Shown here piece by piece: positions 5,050 through 5,451 of a stretch of DNA of 5,451 nucleotides; position 1 is the first letter of the stretch, and the number at the start of each line of letters is the position of its first letter. Both the position numbers and the translations under genes were made by a program. The DNA comes from Bacillota bacterium (lineage in GTDB: Bacteria > Bacillota > Bacilli > Tumebacillales > Effusibacillaceae), in NCBI GenBank assembly GCA_020059765.1, contig JAGVBM010000069.1, positions 1 through 5,451 of the forward strand. Reading direction: 5' to 3'. The notes under the pieces were generated by a model. The model was not told where the DNA came from and ran no database searches. It worked only from the letters and a program-made list of their open reading frames with translations.

Positions 5050-5451
5050 TCATGACTCCAGTCTTGGCTTCCCTGGATCGCAGTCTGGAGGTTTCACTTC
5101 GGACACCCAGGACAGCTTCATCAAATAATAGCATTCCTCCCTGGCCATATGATCCGCCATCAACGGCATCAAGGTCCCTAGCATCTCCCGCGTTAATCCC
5201 ATCTCTTCCAACTCCTTTAAGAACCCTTTGAACAAAAGCATTTCGAATTCAATCTGTTTGTTAAAGCGATCTAGTACCGAGAAATCTTGCAGCCCCGTAC
5301 GGGTATAGCCGGCTAATTCCACCGCTTTCAAATAAAAATCTTCAAAATGTTTGGCAAACCCGTCACTCATTTCCTTGAGTCGATTTTCCACCATGTCCAA
5401 TTCACTGCTCACCGAAGCTGCATGACCATACGCATCCTGCAACCAAACCAA
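5050..5451 (-). CDS. DUF2935 family protein, C-terminal half (cut by right edge)
   Basis: The frame is open at the right edge and ends with TGA at 5050. Its first codon in the window is TTG, most likely an internal Leu, not a start. The 133 residues match the second half of DUF2935 proteins, which are usually about 260-280 residues long. Visible blocks are LVWLQDAYGHA at the edge, FAKHFEDFYLKAVELAGYTRTGL (about 32-54, mostly helical), FNKQIEFEMLLFKGFL (63-78), the hallmark DHMAREECYY (100-109), and a tail with CDPGKPRLE. The family folds as a ferritin-like four-helix bundle found mainly in Bacilli and Clostridia, and homologues have been seen with bound metal. Here His10, His35, Glu70, His101 and Glu105 are plausible ligands, which is inference. 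The physiological role is not known. It lies 178 bp upstream of the dehydrogenase on the same strand, so a joint transcript is possible but unproven. Confidence 0.82.
   Translation of the reverse strand: MVWLQDAYGHAASVSSELDMVENRLKEMSDGFAKHFEDFYLKAVELAGYTRTGLQDFSVLDRFNKQIEFEMLLFKGFLKELEEMGLTREMLGTLMPLMADHMAREECYYLMKLSWVSEVKPPDCDPGKPRLES

Noticed and set aside
4961..5154. Ten-base repeat CCATATGATC at 4961-4970 and 5145-5154
   Set aside because: The second copy lies inside coding sequence, and a 10-base match is expected by chance.

Overview
The window looks like chromosomal DNA of a low-to-mid GC Gram-positive bacterium of the class Bacilli. The evidence is a PaiB-family protein, a RocG/GudB-type glutamate dehydrogenase, a DUF2935-type protein, a BcrA/NatA-type ABC exporter next to a sensor kinase, strong AAAGGAG-like ribosome binding sites, and a type I signal peptide with no outer-membrane genes. 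A Brevibacillus/Effusibacillus/Alicyclobacillaceae-like host is a guess from the style of the proteins; no rRNA or species marker is present.

Layout. (1) Positions 1-2723, minus strand: a compact four-gene cluster read from right to left. It holds a secreted 304-residue protein of unknown function (1809-2723), an ABC ATPase (995-1732), its ABC-2 permease (253-1002, overlapping the ATPase by 8 bp) and the first 79 codons of a membrane sensor, probably a histidine kinase (1-237), cut by the window edge. A perfect 9-bp stem with a UUCG tetraloop lies between the secreted-protein gene and the ATPase gene. (2) 2724-2919: an AT-rich divergent intergenic region. (3) 2920-3546, plus strand: a PaiB-family FMN-binding protein. 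(4) 3531-3626: the convergent end between paiB and the dehydrogenase, with a GC-rich hairpin overlapping the paiB stop codon. (5) 3627-4871, minus strand: NAD-type glutamate dehydrogenase. (6) 4872-5049: a non-coding region with several short dyads. (7) 5050-5451, minus strand: the C-terminal half of a DUF2935 ferritin-like protein, cut by the right edge.

How the parts may work together. The left cluster reads as an envelope-associated export or stress-response module: a secreted protein, an exporter of the class that includes bacitracin and lantibiotic self-protection pumps, and a sensor that may control it. Its substrate and signal cannot be read from the sequence. Glutamate dehydrogenase links glutamate catabolism to 2-oxoglutarate, and PaiB-family proteins are linked in Bacillus to repression of protease and sporulation functions, so both touch nitrogen and amino-acid economy, but nothing here shows they are co-regulated. 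No mobile element, CRISPR array, tRNA or rRNA was seen. I find no clearly new defence or mobile system; the least-described part is the secreted-protein/ABC/sensor cluster.
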